From: Ciona savignyi
Taxonomy: Eukaryota; Chordata; Ascidiacea; Phlebobranchia; Cionidae
DNA length: 64,000 nt
Reading direction: 5' to 3'
Assembly: GCA_000149265.1 (NCBI GenBank)
Contig: CH001382.1
Span: 71,101 to 135,100 of the forward strand
Positions 1-11,440 of the stretch are shown here, one piece after another. The translations under genes and the position numbers were made by a program. The notes under the pieces were generated by a model. That model searched no databases and was not told where the DNA came from. It was given only the letters and a program-made list of their open reading frames with translations. Numbering within the stretch: the first letter of the stretch is position 1; each line of letters begins with the position of its first letter.

Positions 1-821
1 GCAAATTGGACACACTTACTCCTTTTTCCAGCAACACTGACAAATTTATTGTGGTTCACTAGGCTTTACGGCATTCTGCAATATTGTTGTTATGATGTTT
101 AGTTATTTTAATGTTATTTATACATTTATTTTTAGGAGGTTTTATAGTTGTATTTAGAGTGGTTTCACTTAGGCTTTACTGCATTGTTATTCAGGAGAAT
201 ATAAGTGTTGGGATAGTATATTGATACCAAACATTCATTACATCCTGGATGTGTTGAAATTTTTTTGTGAATTTCAGTCATTTATTCTAGTCGTCAACTT
301 TCACATAATATGATAAAATAAAGTAAAGCATTACTTTATCTACCAGTTTGTTTTGATATATTTAATGAGATATTTAGGTATATTCTTATTACTGCATTTA
401 ATCAAGTATTAATTTGATGATTTATTGAAAAGTATAGGTGCATTCTCATTACTTTTATTTGTTATATTAATTTTCAATGTGTGTACTTGTATTAAATTAA
501 ATAAATTGATTTTTTATACAAAAATTCAGAAAATTTATATGAAATATTAGATTTTTACCTTGTGTATGTTTGTGTAATAACTATAATAATACATTCTTTG
601 TAATACATGAAATAAATTATATATAACTTTCATATAAAATTTTAGATATTTATGAGATAAATTAAATTTTTACAGAATTTATTATTACCAAACTAAACTA
701 ACCAAATTGATCAACCAAACTAAAGAAATAAATAATGAAAGTAAACAAAAAAATTAAAATAAATTGATTTAATCTTTCACCATTTTGACCTTCCGCTTAT
801 TAATGAAATTTATCTTTGCAG
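1..821. other. AT-rich sequence upstream of ZDHHC exon 3
   Basis: Very AT-rich with no supportable exon. A block reading CAAACTAAACTAACC at about 690-725 resembles the A/C-rich tail found on family D repeats. Confidence 0.5.
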
Positions 822-3800
822 ATTGTCTCCGTTTGTTACGTCATTAACGTTACCTTTCACGCGTTAGCAACCACAATCAACCCAGCAGATGACAATTCAC
901 TGAAATGGAAAAAATCATCAAAACCGGCGGCAAAATTCGACCGAAAAAAACATCGTCATGTCATCGAAAACAGCTACTGTCATATCTGTGAGGCCAATGT
1001 GTAAGTTTATATAAGTTGTGATATTCATGTTTATCTCTGTGAATGGGAACGTGTAAGTTGATGATATATAAGTTCGTTGTGATATTCATGTTTATCCCCG
1101 TGAATGGAAATGTGAAAGTTGATATAGGATATTCATGTTTATCTCTGTGAATGGGAACGTGTAAGTTGATATATAAGTTGGGTCATTCCATTATAATTGA
1201 CCAAAAAAAAGTTGAAAAGTACATCGTACCTCTCAGATTTTGCTAAGATTTTCAGACAATGTACCAACACCTAAAAAATTATTGGGACAAAATTTGAGGT
1301 CGCAACTCTTAGCGGTTCAAAAGTTACGGCAAGATGAAAAACCGGCCACACGAGGGCTTATTGTTGGTGAGCACGCCTACTTACAACTTTTAATTGCCGA
1401 TATTTCGAAAAGTAAACCTTGTGGAAAGCTGAAAATTTGTTTTAAGGTATTTAAAGGTATGGGGAAGCTGAATTTCACATCCAATTTATCCTGAGGGCAT
1501 TATAAAATAGTCAAAATCAGGTTTTAAAATTATTTTAACCACCCCGACGCTAGAGGGGGTAGCTCCTGTATGCAAGACAGTTTTGAGATGCAATCTTTTT
1601 TATAAGTTAGAAGAAGCTGAAATCTTTAAACAGTTCAAAAATTAGCTTTGCCAACTTTAAAATAACTTTTTGAGGCCAAATTTCCCAAGTGCACATTTTT
1701 CGCCCCCCCCCCATCCTAAAAAAATGTGTTTTAACAATTATAATATGGTTTTGTACAGTCTAAAGTATCAGAGAGCAGCTAAATACCTTTTGTTTACCTT
1801 ATAAATGTGCAAAACTTGCAATTTTAATTTTAAAACACTTGTTAGGACCACACTTTTCCCACATCAAATTTCTTTAAAAAGCTAAGGTAAACCTGAACAT
1901 TTTACAGAAAATATTTTATTTTGTAAACAACACACAACACCAGACCCTTCTTAAGAATCAAAAAAAGTAAATTATGTATGACAATGGCTGTATAATTTAA
2001 CACTACATATACCAGTACTAATAACAATGGTACAATCATAATATGGTTTAAAGCTGTTTATGTGGCTTCCGATTTTAAAACTTTTCTGCAACTATTTGTA
2101 TTTCTTCTTTAAGAGTTTCTGCCAGTTGTATTTGATGGTGGTTTTAAGAATTTGTTGTTTGGGTACTCAGCAAATGTCATCCTTCCGTAGCCAATAAAAG
2201 GTGTTAGATGGTCCATGTGGATACAAAACATAATGTTAACATCCTCATTGCCTTTGTCCAACTCTTGTACAAGACCAATCCACCTAGCTGTTGTCATAGC
2301 ATCATGCTATATAATACATCACTTTGACTTCTGAAACAGCTTCATTGTCAAAAAATGAGTAGATTCCAGTTAATTCTTCATCCTCAATAACTCATTTGTA
2401 ACCCACACAGTTGAAAGTCATTGGAACAAAATAGTGAAAACTTGTGCCATTGATTGTTTGCCGCAGAGCATAGCGCTGCTCTAGAAGTTCTCTTTTCTAT
2501 ACTATCGAGTCTTTCAGGATAAAATTGAACATTTTTCCTTTTATATTTGCGTTACAGTACTTGAAAATTGCAGCAGCGGTAAGAATTGGCTTACTGCCAG
2601 TTTTTATTTGCAGGCTTGTACGGGTAAACAGCCGCTTAACAGTTTCTTCATTACCCTCACATGGAGTCTTTCAATGCGAAGTAGTCATTAACATTAAAAT
2701 CGAAAAAGTGGAAACAAAGATTTAAAATGTTGTTGGAGTTTTTATACTGTCCTGCAGATCCATTAGAAAAGTACTCAATATTTTGTATATTTGTGTTTTT
2801 GATTCTGTTCACGGAGACCAGTGGCTTTTGCAGCTCATGCACAAAACCAGAATCATGATTAAGGTCGTCTGATATAAAACAAAATGAATGAGAGTGGAGA
2901 TGTTCACCATCTTTTTAATATACAACAACAGGGTGGATTGTACATTGGCTGGTGTTCCAATGAAATCTTTTCTGCAAAATTAATACAAACAATTAGATTG
3001 TTCTCAGGTAAATTTTCTTTTCTGTATTTTGAATACTTTTCCTGGCACATGGCAATGCAATAGTGCTCTGCGCTGTCAACCCGTAAATAGAATTTGCAAG
3101 AAGATTAATAAAATCATTACTGCTAGCAGAATGGTCCACTGTTATTGACCATTCTTCTGAGTTCCACTGTTGGTAAAGAATCAAGTCCTCTCCTTCGTAA
3201 TCGTTGTACAATTCATAAAGATGTTGACGTAAAACTTCAAAGCCCGGGCAGTTTGGACACTGATGGATCATGTACATTCTTGATTCTTGATATTTGTGAC
3301 CCTGCTGAGACTTAGCCCGACCTAGTTATTATTTTTCTATTTCAAACTTGCATTATTTTAGTAAAAAACTTGCATTATTTAGATGCTCTGCTACTTTAGA
3401 CAATATTAAACCTAAATTTATTTATTAAAACACATTTTTTTGGAAGGGGGGAGGGCGAAAAATGTGCACTTGGGAAATTTGGTCTCAAAACCTAATTTTA
3501 AAGTTGGCAAAGCTAATTTTTGAACTGCTTAAAGATTTAAGCTTCTTTCAACTTTTAAAAAAGATTGCATCTCAAAACTGTCTTGCATACAGGAGCTACA
3601 CCCTCTAGCGTCGGGGTGGTTAAAATAATTTTAAAACCTGATTTTGACTATTTTATAATGCCCTGAGGATAAATTGGATGTGAAATTCAGCTTCCTCATA
3701 CCTTTAAATACCTTAAAACAAATTTTCAGCTTTCCACATGGTTTACTTTTCGAGATATCGGCAATTAAAAGTTGTAAGTAGGCGTGCTCACCAACAATAA

Positions 3801-6800
3801 GCCCTCGTGTGGCCGGTTTTTCATATTGCCATAACTTTTGATCCGCTAGGAGTTGCGACCTCAAATTTTGTCCTAATCATTTTTCCTAGGTGTTGGGTAC
3901 TATTGTCTGAAAATCTTAGCAAAATCTGAAGAGGTACGTATGTACGCGGCTGTTAAAAATATAATGGAATGACCCAGTTGTGATATTCATGTTTATCTCT
4001 GTAAATGGGAATGTGAAAGTTGATATAGGAAATTTATGTTTATCTCCATAATTGGGAAAACCAAGGGGGTTAACACACCGGCAATCGTCATATTACCTTG
4101 TGCCCATAGTCATGTTCCTGTAGGATAGGATGTGATATTTATGTTTATCTCCGTGAATGAGAACGTTTACTTTGAAAAAATTGTTCAAAGCAGGCTTTCG
4201 AGCCTGGATAATGGTGCATGGAATAATGGAATAGGACCTCGGTTCTATTTTGTTAGTTTTCGGAGCGCGAGGTAATGATTAAGAGAGACAGACGTGGACA
4301 TTTAAACTGCTCCCATGGTCATGTTACTGGAGCTATTGCAGTGTATGATTAAGTAGTTCCTTCAATTTAGTCGAACCCATTAATTCGCTAATCGGTTGCT
4401 GTTAATCTTAACTTTCTGTCACATCGACATATTATTACAACAATGGCCACCATGCTTTTTAGTAGTTGTATATACAATTAACATACCAACCACCTACATT
4501 TATACTCAATTTTAACCATGTTTAACAATCAATCAAAAATGAGTTTGTTAAAATAAAGAACTGGTGTATTTTAGTGCATTTACTGTAACATACCTAATGC
4601 AATTACTTTTTTGTCAATGCTTTATTTTACAATTGGGTTTGATGGTAACCCTTAGCCCCTCAAAAAGCCTACATACTATTAAGTTTCCTTATTTTGCTTT
4701 GGGAACACATAGTCCATATTAAGTGCTTTGTTTACCAATTATTACCAAAAATGTGGTAATCATAACTGTAGTTTGTGTTTTGTCCAAGGTTAATAGACAT
4801 TTCTTGTCCTCAATGGGTTTAAAAGTAACAAAAAGTGCTCAAATTTGAATCTAAAAAGCAATGTCAATAGCCCACTATAGTTTACATCATATCAGCTGTA
4901 ATAGGCAACTCTATACATAAAGTAATGTAGGATAGGATATTCATTTTTATCCCCATGAATAGGAAAACTAAGGGGGTTACCACACGGGCAAATGTCAGAT
5001 CACCTCGCGCCCACCGTCAGGTTACCGGAGCTTTTGCAGTGTGTTGTATATGATAAACATGTTCCTTCAATATGGTAAAACCCATTAATCCGCTGGGTTC
5101 AGGCAATGTCCGTAAAGTGCCTTGCCCAAGGACTCAACCGACTAGCTAGCGACCAGTTTCGCAGCTGCAACATTTTGATTAAAAGGCGACGCACTTAACC
5201 GCTAGACCATGCATGGGCAACCTACGGCCCGCGGGCCAAATCCGGCCCGCCAAGGCTTCTCATCCGGCCTGCCAATAAATTTTCTAGTAATATATCAATA
5301 TTCATTTATTTTATATAATGTGTCTTACGTTCTTAAAATCGCTTTAATTATGTGTTTTCAGGCCACTTTGGTTTTTATCATTAATTTGGCGTTAGTCCGG
5401 CTAAAATAGCCGAATAAATGGCAGCTTTATAATAATGGCATAATCGGACCTATGACGCAACAATCGTGTTGGGCTAGACTTATCCCTTCAGTTATTTATG
5501 GTGAAAATGCTGCCTATATCAATATAGGTATACATTTTTTATGGATATCCCTGTGCAAACAAAATTGAAAACACATTGCATGTAAAATAGCATTACATGA
5601 ATACAATACAAATGTACCTAGCTTACACTTTAAATCACAATTACGGCTCCGGCCCTCAGTCAAGTTCCAAATGCACATTTTGGCCCCAGTGACAAAAGGT
5701 TGCCCATGCATGCGCTAGACCAACCGGCCGGATAAATATGACATCACCTGTGGTGCTTCCCCAACCCCGATAATGAACAAGTATATATTCCCACTAACAT
5801 ATTAATCCACAGAGGAGATAAGAGCAAGCATTGCAGCGCGTGCAACAAATGTGTCTCAGTGTTCGACCATCACTGTAAATGGCTGAACAACTGTGTTGGA
5901 GAAAAGAATTACAGGTAACCACATCTCTCTGTTGCTTAGTTCAGTGGTTCTTAAACTTTTTAGCCCCTTGACGTTTGTCATTCAAGCTCACACGCCTTAC
6001 CCAGCCTCAACAACTCAAGAAAAAAATAAAACAATAAGTTATTGCTATAATCCTGCTTAGTGTAAAGGATGCAACTGTTTTTTTGGAAAACTAGTCATGT
6101 AATTCAAGGCTTTGTTGAAGACAACACACATCGAAGATCTGCTTCGTTTGTTAGACCAATCTCTCACTGTCATGCTCACGCCCCTTGTGAAGCTTTAAAA
6201 AAAAACTCCCCCCCCCCCCTTGTGACTTTCAAGTCCCCAAGGGGGACGTCCCCCACTTTAAGACTCCTTGGGTTGTTATCCCATATTATGCTTGGGATCT
6301 TTTGTTATCTAACATTGTTCAAGTGTCCAAGATTAGTGTCCTACAATATTAAATTTGAAATTATTCAAGGAATTATGAGACATACAGCATTTTACAGATA
6401 ATTTTTCATTTTCTGCTTTTCGTCCCTACTTTTTAAAAATTTTCTACATGGCCATCTATTACTGGTAAATTCTGTAGGGGTCATTTTCTCACATTACTGG
6501 TCAGATCTCTTTACGGCTATTTGCGTTAATTAAATTTTAAAGTTTATCTGTGGTTTTACGTCGCCATCTATTATACATGAGCTTTGCTGAAAGCATATTT
6601 TACAACGTATTTTAACAACTGACATTTGTCCTCTGTTTTCGAATTAATTATTTATTTTTTAATTAAATTTCTATAATATATGGATGAAGGAGTCATTCAT
6701 ATCCTGGCTGGGGGAGAAATCCACATTGAAAGATATATCCACTTTATTATTGCAGTAATTGTAAAGTATAGGAGTCTCTTTCTGGGGTAGCATTATCATC

Positions 6801-7037
6801 TAATTATTAAAAGGGCAGGGTAGCATATTTTTTTAAATTAGTATTACAAAGTACATAAAGCACTGATACACTTTGATAATGTTGATAAATTTAAACTTAA
6901 ACTTTTTTCCAGGTATTTTGTTGCGACAATAGTCAGTGCGATATTGGGTTCTATTGCTATGGTTGTTATATCGTTCTACGTATTCATTAAATCCATCCCG
7001 TATGTATCTTCCAATGGGGCTTCTATTATTGGGACCG
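822..7037 (+). CDS. ZDHHC1/11-type palmitoyltransferase, exons 3-5 (catalytic DHHC region)
   Basis: Exon 3 is 822-1000, exon 4 is 5813-5914 and exon 5 is 6913-7037, with phases 0-2, 2-2 and 2-1. Exon 3 carries a membrane helix, the NPADDN stretch (like IDPAD after helix 2 in ZDHHC1) and the start of the cysteine-rich domain (CHIC). Exon 4 holds [18 protein letters not shown] followed by [12 protein letters not shown]; the DHHC cysteine is the acyl acceptor and the other Cys/His bind zinc. In the reordered protein DHHC falls at about residues 142-145. Exon 5 encodes the third membrane helix and ends in phase 1, which fits exon 6 at 22477 and not the exon at 21377 (that would hit a stop). Order relative to exons 1-2 is scrambled. 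A 2.8-kb transposon and a SINE carrying a MITE lie in the 4.8-kb intron. Confidence 0.87.
1019..1179. repeat. minisatellite built from SINE-A tail, left part
   Basis: About three copies of a 50-57 bp unit containing GATATTCATGTTTATC and GTGAATGGGAA, the tail of SINE-A, joined by GTAAGTTGATATATAAGTT. It continues at 3976 after the transposon. Confidence 0.7.
1180..3975 (-). mobile_element. decayed DNA transposon with ~550-bp terminal inverted repeats
   Basis: The left arm (1180-about 1735) reappears inverted at about 3425-3975. The tips are GGGTCATTCCATTATA on both ends and the flanks repeat AGTT. Between the arms, - strand fragments of one protein lie in collinear order: 3277-2993 ([18 protein letters not shown], then [14 protein letters not shown]), 2842-2657 ([16 protein letters not shown]) and 2297-2109 (a C-terminal module starting [17 protein letters not shown]). 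The second resembles a transposase stretch usually read as FSDG.AGQYKN in animals. Frames are interrupted, so it is no longer autonomous. It sits in ZDHHC intron 3 and splits a minisatellite. I cannot assign the superfamily. Confidence 0.75.
3976..4165. repeat. minisatellite and SINE-A fragments, right part
   Basis: Continues the array interrupted by the 1180-3975 transposon; units are more diverged and merge into SINE-A fragments (GGGTTAACACACCGGCAATC). Confidence 0.6.
4166..4400 (-). repeat. SINE-A fragments, degraded
   Basis: Pieces such as CATGGTCATGTTACTGGAGC and CAGTGTATGATTAAG match the SINE-A body but are shuffled and diverged. Confidence 0.5.
4401..4924. other. ZDHHC intron, no feature seen
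   Basis: AT-rich unique-looking sequence between repeats; no splice-flanked open frame found. Confidence 0.5.
4926..5735 (-). repeat. SINE-A copy split by a MITE
   Basis: Tail first (GGATAGGATATTCATTTTTA), then body and tRNA-like head; the head is interrupted after GCTAGACC by the 5209-5713 element and resumes GCTAGACCAACCGGCCGGA. This copy gives the cleanest view of the head. Confidence 0.85.
5209..5713. mobile_element. hAT-type MITE inserted in a SINE-A head
   Basis: Ends ATGCATGGGCAACCTACGG and, inverted, GCATGCATGGGCAACCT; flanked by the 8-bp duplication GCTAGACC (5201-5208 and 5714-5721). The interior is AT-rich with no intact gene. Confidence 0.75.
5942..6250. mobile_element. probable hAT MITE remnant
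   Basis: CAGTGGTTCTTAAACTTTTT is the typical left end seen in other copies (19830, 40389). No matching right end was found, so the end coordinate is a guess. Confidence 0.35.
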
Positions 7038-7195
7038 GTGAGTATACTTTGAAATTACTTATATGGAAATTTAAACTTTGAAGTTAATATTTATCGAGAT
7101 TTACATTTCGAAATTACCTTATATGGAGATTTACATTACACTTCAAAATTTTAAACTTCTTAAAAATTTTTATAACTAACCTTTGAAGATGGCAA

Positions 7196-7497
7196 AGCAA
7201 TGTATTAGGATAGGATATTCAAGTTTATCATCGTAAATGGAAAAACCAGGGGGGTTAACACACAGACAATCGTCAGATCACCTCGCGCCCACCGTCGGGT
7301 TACCAGAGCTATTACAGTGTGTTGTGTATGATCCACATGTTCCTTTAATTTAGTATAACCTATTAATCTGCTGGGTTTAGGCAATGTCCGTAAAGTGCCT
7401 TGCCCAAGGACATAACTGACTAGCTAGAGGCCAGTTTCGTACCTGCAACCTTTCGATGGAAAGGCGAGGCACTTAACCGCCAGGCTAAATGGCCGGA
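7196..7497 (-). repeat. SINE-A copy, nearly full length
   Basis: Runs from GGATAGGATATTCAAGTTTA to CTAAATGGCCGGATA; includes the B-box-like region (TTTCGTACCTGCAACC, read on the - strand). Confidence 0.85.
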
Positions 7498-8203
7498 TAT
7501 TCTTATATTGGTCCCTGGTTAAGGAAATTTCCACAAAGTGCCTTGCCCAAAGATAGAGGCAAATATCCAAGTTTCAAATAATTAAAATGTGATAGGATTA
7601 TTAGTTCCCTTTACATTTTATATAGCTATCATATAACTAAATAATCTTAAGCATGTTATATGTTATAAGTCCAACGAAGACAGAAATTCTTGAACTATAA
7701 GCAACCTAACTAAAAGTAAAAAACAAAACAGGTTTCCTAAAGCGTTTAAAACTTACCAATCGTCCAGCAATAATTACGGCAAACATTGCGAGATTTCCGC
7801 CTGTTAATTGGATACCAACACTTGGTTCATTATGCCAGGTCTCTTTACTACGTTGTTTTCAATACTATCTCATTAAACACACAAAACAATAGAAAACAAA
7901 TGGATTCTCACATACGGGGATAACATGAATATCCTTAGCCGCAAATACGGAATCGTTAGTACATTACTGGGGAGGCAATTTGATAAAATGTTATGGTAAT
8001 CGTGTGTTATGGCAAAGATTTATTTGCTCGTAACCATAAACGTGACCTTAACTTTATAACTATGTTTGATATCCACGTCACCCTACACATACTTTATATC
8101 CAACCCATGCTAAATTGCCTATCCCGGTACCTGATGTTGATTGGGTATTAGCTATTAGTAATTAAACCAGATAGGGTGATACGGATTTATTGTTATATTT
8201 AAA
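7498..8203. other. unassigned sequence 3' of ZDHHC exon 5
   Basis: No exon resembling ZDHHC exons 6-7 is visible here. Confidence 0.5.
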
Positions 8204-9608
8204 GCACGACCGATTCATATACAGCATGTATGACTGATTGGTTAACGTGACCGATTCGTATACAGCATGTGTGGCCGAACGGTTAGCACGACCGATTCAT
8301 ATACAGCATGTGTGGCAGAATGGTTAGCGCGACCGATTCATATACAGCATGTGTAGCCGACTGGTTAGCACGACCGATTCATATACAGCATGTGTGGCAG
8401 AATGGTTAGCGCGACCGATTCATATACAGCATGTGTGGCCGAACGGTTAGCACAACCGATTCATATGCAGCATGTGTGGCCGAATGGTTAGCACGACCGA
8501 TTTATATAAGGCATGTGTAGCCGACTGGTTAGCACGACCGATTCATATACAGCATTTGTGGCCGAATGGTTAGCGCGACCGATTCATATACAGCATGTTC
8601 GACCGAATGGTTAGCACGACCGATTCATATGCAGCATGTGTGGCAGAATGGTTAGCGCGACCGTTTCATATACAGCATGTGTGGCAGAATGGTTAGCGCG
8701 ACCGATTCATATACAGCATGTTCGACCGAATGGTTAGCACAACCGATTCGTATACAGCATGTGTGGCCGAATGGTTAGCACGACCGATTCATATGCAGCA
8801 TTTGTGACCGAATGGTTAGCGCGACCGATTCATATACAGCATGTGTGGCCGAATGGTTAGAGCGACCGATTCATATACAGCATGTGTGACCGAATGGTTA
8901 GCGCGACCGATTCATATGCAGTATTTGTGACCGAATGGTTAGCGCGACCGATTCATATACAGCATGTGTGGCCGAATGGTTAGCGCGACCAGGGCCGGTT
9001 TTAGGCCGATTTGACCGATTAGATCAAATTGGGCCCCGCACCTTGAAGGGGCCCCGCGCTAGCGGGGGTTTTTCTGTATTACGATGTTTAAAATACTACT
9101 GAAACGTAAAATAAAAAGTGAAATAATATTCTTTCTCATAATATCAATTTGTTATGCATCGTAACTAAGTCAAATTTATATTACTGTGTCTGCCTGTTAC
9201 GTCATAATGAATATGGTTGCTAAACAATATAAATATATATATATGTTTGGAAGTAAAACAATATATCGTAAATAAGCATCCACATTACCTTTCATTTTAA
9301 TTTGTTTTATAGCAAGTATTACTGTAAATGTCTATTTTTGTAGTTTGTATGTACTGGCGTGTATTTTATGATATATAAACACCCATAATTTTTGCTATAA
9401 AGAGTAGGGGCCCCGCCATCACATTTCTAATTGGGCCCCGCGGTTCCTAGCACCGGGCCTGAGCGCGACCGATTCATATACAGCATGTGCGTCCGAATGG
9501 TTAGCGCGACCGATTCATATACAGCATGTGTGGCCGAATGGTTAGCGCGACCGATTCATATGCAGCATTTGTGACCGAATGGTTAGCGCGACCGATTCAT
9601 ATACAGCA
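8204..9608 (+). repeat. 41-bp tandem array derived from a SINE-B tRNA head
   Basis: About 22-23 units of 41 bp, spacing checked at 8821 to 8862. Each contains CGACCGATTCATATACAGC and GTGGCCGAATGGTTAGCG; the second is the A-box region of the dispersed SINE-B. Recurrent variants (ATGCAGCATTTGTGACCG, GTTCGACCG, TGGCAGAATGG) hint at multi-unit amplification. A 472-bp MITE interrupts it. Confidence 0.9.
8990..9461. mobile_element. hAT-type MITE inside the 41-bp array
   Basis: Ends CAGGGCCGGTTTTAGG and, inverted, CAGGCCCGGTGCTAGG; flanked by the exact 8-bp duplication AGCGCGAC (8982-8989, 9462-9469), which lies within the array unit. It came after at least part of the array formed. Confidence 0.9.
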
Positions 9609-9663
9609 TACTACAAGTGAAGTAAATACGGGTCTGTTGACAAGCCGCAAAAGTTAAGGCAAA

Positions 9664-9905
9664 TAGCTTGGTGGGGTAGTGCGTCACCTTTCAGCCGAAG
9701 GTTAAAGATTTTAAAACTGGTCGTTAGTTAGTCGGTTGCGTCAAAAGGCAAGGTACCGACACTGCATTTACCTAATGCATAATTAGGTTTTACCAAAATT
9801 GAAGGAAGGAACTTCAATTATAATCGGACTACTGTTCGTGGGAAAACGTACCTTACGCATTAGCGAGGTAATCTGACGAATGCCTGTGTGGTAACCCCCC
9901 TTTAC
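9664..9905 (+). repeat. SINE-A copy, diverged
   Basis: Head (GGTGGGGTAGTGCGTCACC) through body to GTAACCCCCC; the far tail is lost. Confidence 0.75.
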
Positions 9906-10367
9906 GTATACGAAAGGTGAGAATGCTTATTAAAATCGTTCAATTTGCAACGTCGCTTTAGTTTTCTCATTTTGTGAATAAACATAAAAATCTTATTTTT
10001 CGGGGGTTTCCCTGGGAATTACCAAGATTCGCAAATACAAATCAACGATTTTAACTTTTTTTATTTTTAAACAATAATTGCGTCACACGCAATTGTCTAA
10101 ATATAAACTCATTCTAGACGGAGGAATATATATAAAAAATCACATTTTAAAGTTAAAAAAACGGCGGTCTATTGTCAAGGGAATTATATTTGAACCTGGG
10201 CATTAACATAGATCGCAGAGGGGTGAAAACTGCACACAAATATGTAGCAGATCAAAGGGCTGGGGTTATATTGTGGGTTAAGGTTACTGTTTGGGATAGT
10301 TTTATAGTTTCCATGTTTTAGTAAGCAGTTTTCCTTTCAAGTGTTCTAGGTTGCACAGGACAGAATG
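9906..10367. other. no feature seen
   Basis: AT-rich sequence without a supportable exon or recognised repeat. Confidence 0.4.
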
Positions 10368-10462
10368 GGATGCAATATTTAAGTTTATTTCCCGAAATGG
10401 AAAAACGCAAGAGGCGTTACCACACGGGTAATTGTCAGCTCAACTCGTGCCCACCGTCAAAC
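10368..10462 (-). repeat. SINE-A tail fragment
   Basis: ATATTTAAGTTTATTTCCCG to CTCGTGCCCACCGTCA, truncated. Confidence 0.65.
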
Positions 10463-10829
10463 CACCTATTTCAACTATCTGACCGACTCAGCGTACAAGA
10501 TGTTTTCAAACTATTCTATGTTAAATGCTTATTCAAATCAATCACTTTTCCATAATTTAAACATCACTATACAGTGCTAAGCTCAATATGTAACCGAGTT
10601 AGCGTATTAAAACTTTTTATTTCTAAAAATGTAATGATGAATTCCAGCTCAATGAAAACCTTGTTGGTCGCCCCGTCTAAGCTTTCTGTGGGAAAACAGA
10701 TGAGATCTTATGTAGTTAATGCAGGTTAGGGGTATTATTTATCTATATACTCCTTTCTTTGTCCCATTGTGGGCAATGTATTGGCCAGTATGATAACCAT
10801 GCTTGTTGTGCATTCAAACCAGTTTTAAA

Positions 10830-11000
10830 CACAGCGGATTAATGTTTTCTACTAAGTTGAAGGGACGTGTGAATCATATACAACACACTGCAATAGCTCC
10901 GGTAACCCGACGGTGGGCACGTGGTGATCTGACGATTGCCAGTGTGTTAACCTCCTTTGGTTTTCCCATTTACAGGATAAACATGAATATCCTATTCTAT
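10830..11000 (+). repeat. SINE-A, headless
   Basis: Starts at CAGCGGATTAATG and ends ATGAATATCCTATTC; the body is well kept. A CACCCACACAACCC repeat follows to about 11040. Confidence 0.8.
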
Positions 11001-11440
11001 CACCCACACAACCCATGCAAGCACCCACACAACCCCAGCATAAGTTGTGGACCCACCTTCGTATGCTTGGTTCCCGATACGACACACACGTCGCACGTCG
11101 TCGCACTCGTTGAACCCCATCCTGTCTGTGAAGGAAGCGTGGGTTACATGGGGTTGGGTGACTGTTAGTAATCAGGGGACCAAAACAAAATTAACATTCT
11201 TGGGTGAAAGATAATTGTAGAATACCATTAAGATTGGGTTATAGCTTGTAGTCCAACTTTTGATTTTATTATTCGCCAAAGTCTTGGATAACAAAGGAAA
11301 TTGTGTACTTAGTCATGACAGCAAGGATAAGTCAGTCATAGTAGCGGGATGATGGAATGATATTGAGTATTGGGATGGAGATCCATTAATAAGGTGTTCT
11401 ACTTTGCAAGTTGCACATCTTACCATAGAACCAATAAAAC

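Noticed and set aside
1240-1494. 84-residue frame as a gene
   Set aside because: It lies in the left arm of the 1180-3975 transposon and recurs inverted at 3631-3864; it is arm sequence and no evidence of a host gene.
8204-9608. CRISPR-like regular repeats
   Set aside because: Units are directly abutting with no spacers, and the genome is animal. It is a satellite.
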